Below, piece by piece: positions 62,754 to 64,000 of a stretch of 64,000 nt of DNA; positions within the stretch are counted from its first letter, which is position 1, and each line of letters begins with the position of its first letter. The position numbers were made by a program, and so were the translations under genes. The notes under the pieces are model-generated. The model was given only the letters and a program-made list of their open reading frames with translations, made no database searches and was not told the origin of the DNA. This DNA comes from Clostridia bacterium (GTDB taxonomy: Bacteria; Bacillota; Clostridia; Oscillospirales; CAG-272), in the NCBI GenBank assembly GCA_017472255.1, contig JAFUQU010000038.1, positions 226,214 to 290,213 on the forward strand, given 5' to 3'.

Positions 62754-63839
62754 ATGCAATCCAAACCTGCCTACCTGGTACTGGAAAACGGTATGGTATT
62801 CCGCGGCGAGTCTGTCGGTTACGAAGCCGACGCCGTGGGTGAACTTGTTTTCACCACCGCAATGACCGGTTATCTCGAGACCCTCACCGACCCCAGCTTT
62901 TTTCAGCAGATCGTCGTCCAGACCTTCCCGCTGATGGGTGACTATGGTGTGATTCCGTCCGATTTTGAGAGTAACAAGACCGCGCTTTCCGCATATATTG
63001 TAAGAGACTTATGTCAAGAGCCTTCCAATTTCAGAAGCGAAGGTGCTCTTGGCGTTTTTTTGAATGAACGCCAGATCGTCTGCCTGACTGACATCGATAC
63101 CCGTGCGCTCACAAAAATCGTGCGCGAGGTCGGCGTTATGAACGCAAAGATCACCCATACGCTTCCCGACAATCTTGATGCAACCCTTGCCGAGCTCAAG
63201 CAGTTCAGAATCAAGGACGCCGTAAAGAATGTCACCTGTGACGCATCTTCCACCCTCACCCCCGCCGAAAAGCGCTACCGCGTGGCTCTGTGGGACTTCG
63301 GCGCAAAGAAGGGCATCGCCGATCAGCTGGTCAAGCGCGGCTGTGAGGTCATCATCATGCCCGCGTCTTCCACCGCCGAGGAAATTCTCGCCCTCAATCC
63401 CGACGGCATCATGCTGTCCAACGGCCCCGGCGACCCCATGGATAATCCCGGAATCGTCGCTGAGGTGAAAAAGCTCATGGAAAAGAAGCTGCCCACCTTC
63501 GGCATCTGTCTCGGACACCAGCTGCTGGCCATCTCTCAGGGCGCGCGCTCCGAGAAGATGAAGTACGGTCATCGCGGCGCAAATCAGCCCGCTATCCGTC
63601 TGTCCGACAAGCGTGTCTTCATCACCAGCCAGAACCACGGCTACGCGCTGGTGGAGTCTTCGCTGCCCGAAACCGCCCGCGTCAGCTTCAAGAACGGCAA
63701 CGACGGCACCGTCGAGGGCGTGGAATATCTGAATATGCCCGCTTTCACCGTCCAGTTCCATCCCGAAGCCTCGGCAGGTCCGCTGGACACCGCATTCCTG
63801 TTCGATCAATTTATCGCCATGATGGAGGAGAACAACTGA
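62754..63839 (+). CDS. carA: Carbamoyl-phosphate synthase small (glutaminase) subunit
   Basis: 361 residues; releases ammonia from glutamine for carbamoyl phosphate, feeding pyrimidine and arginine synthesis. N-terminal CarA domain ([17 protein letters not shown] block and GVMNAKI), then a class I amidotransferase with nucleophile Cys252 in [11 protein letters not shown] and the His336/Glu338 pair in [15 protein letters not shown] precedes the ATG. carB starts 1 base after the stop. Confidence 0.98.
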   Translation: MQSKPAYLVLENGMVFRGESVGYEADAVGELVFTTAMTGYLETLTDPSFFQQIVVQTFPLMGDYGVIPSDFESNKTALSAYIVRDLCQEPSNFRSEGALGVFLNERQIVCLTDIDTRALTKIVREVGVMNAKITHTLPDNLDATLAELKQFRIKDAVKNVTCDASSTLTPAEKRYRVALWDFGAKKGIADQLVKRGCEVIIMPASSTAEEILALNPDGIMLSNGPGDPMDNPGIVAEVKKLMEKKLPTFGICLGHQLLAISQGARSEKMKYGHRGANQPAIRLSDKRVFITSQNHGYALVESSLPETARVSFKNGNDGTVEGVEYLNMPAFTVQFHPEASAGPLDTAFLFDQFIAMMEENN

Positions 63840-63840
63840 T

Positions 63841-64000
63841 ATGCCGCTGAGAAAAGATATAAAAAAGGTAATGGTTATCGGCTCCGGCCCAATCGTCATC
63901 GGTCAGGCCGCCGAATTCGACTACGCAGGCACACAGGCCTGCCGCGCCCTGAAGGAAGATGGGCTGGAGGTCGTGCTCGTCAACTCCAAACCCGCAACCA
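63841..64000 (+). CDS. carB: Carbamoyl-phosphate synthase large subunit, 3' partial
   Basis: The first 53 codons, cut by the window edge. [20 protein letters not shown] continues [19 protein letters not shown], the classic CarB start with its ATP-grasp pre-domain. Translation begins 1 base after the carA stop, so the subunits are co-translated. Confidence 0.98.
   Translation, partial: MPLRKDIKKVMVIGSGPIVIGQAAEFDYAGTQACRALKEDGLEVVLVNSKPAT

Overview
The window looks like a chromosomal segment of a Gram-positive, probably spore-lineage Clostridia (Oscillospiraceae/Ruminococcaceae-like gut anaerobe). The evidence is GC-rich coding DNA with AT-rich intergenic regions, AGGAGG-type ribosome sites, many TTGACA/TATAAT sigma-A promoters with 17 bp spacers, a CIRCE-controlled groESL operon, a Spo0A-type DNA-binding protein, lipoprotein solute-binding proteins, ferredoxin-type Fe-S enzymes, an oxygen-sensitive serine dehydratase and no respiratory genes. 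Assignment below phylum is inference. No tRNA, rRNA, CRISPR array or prophage was seen.

Layout. 1-3.5 kb: the 3' part of a frameshifted glycoside hydrolase-like gene, a 180 bp hairpin-rich MITE-like element, and an orphan solute-binding lipoprotein (SBP). 3.5-5.1 kb: ogt, then a membrane-anchored barnase-type RNase with its barstar inhibitor. 5.07-6.66 kb: a complete IS3-family element that split a terminator. 6.7-11.5 kb: two head-to-head sigma factor/membrane protein modules, the second ending in a BspA-type leucine-rich repeat protein. 11.5-16.3 kb: a stand-alone Spo0A effector domain, a second SBP and an AraC regulator that share overlapping face-to-face promoters, bcp, an ArsR-like repressor, and a collapsed ABC transporter remnant. 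16.4-20.3 kb: PnuC-like transporter, sialidase-like protein, XRE regulator, esterase-like hydrolase.

20.5-33.5 kb: a mostly co-directional housekeeping run (MBL hydrolase, gltX, glnS, PH-domain protein, metY, Fe-S aldo/keto reductase, asparaginase, secA, two related membrane proteins). 33.5-40.7 kb: a GH106-like rhamnosidase convergent with a GH2 enzyme, and an L-serine dehydratase fused to an XRE helix-turn-helix. 40.8-49.2 kb: SpoIVFB-like protease with a small coupled membrane protein, cysQ-like phosphatase, MATE exporter, AIM24 protein, zinc-ribbon membrane protein, a beta-lactamase-fold hydrolase, and a possible three-gene operon of a 52-residue membrane peptide, a B12-type radical SAM enzyme and a ferredoxin. 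49.3-53.6 kb: groEL/groES, a sodium:amino acid symporter and an FNT-family channel.

53.7-62.6 kb is a sugar-use locus: an arabinose/fucose-isomerase-like enzyme, a ManA-type phosphomannose isomerase fused to a degenerate kinase-like domain, a ROK kinase, RpiR and AraC regulators, an FAD oxidoreductase and a third SBP. Together these could capture, isomerise and phosphorylate a sugar; the substrate cannot be read from sequence. The window ends with carA and the start of carB. The most unusual items are the tethered barnase-barstar pair, the HTH-serine dehydratase fusion, the radical SAM/ferredoxin/membrane peptide set, the degenerate kinase-ManA fusion, the face-to-face promoters at 13.7 kb and the MITE-like element at 1.8 kb.
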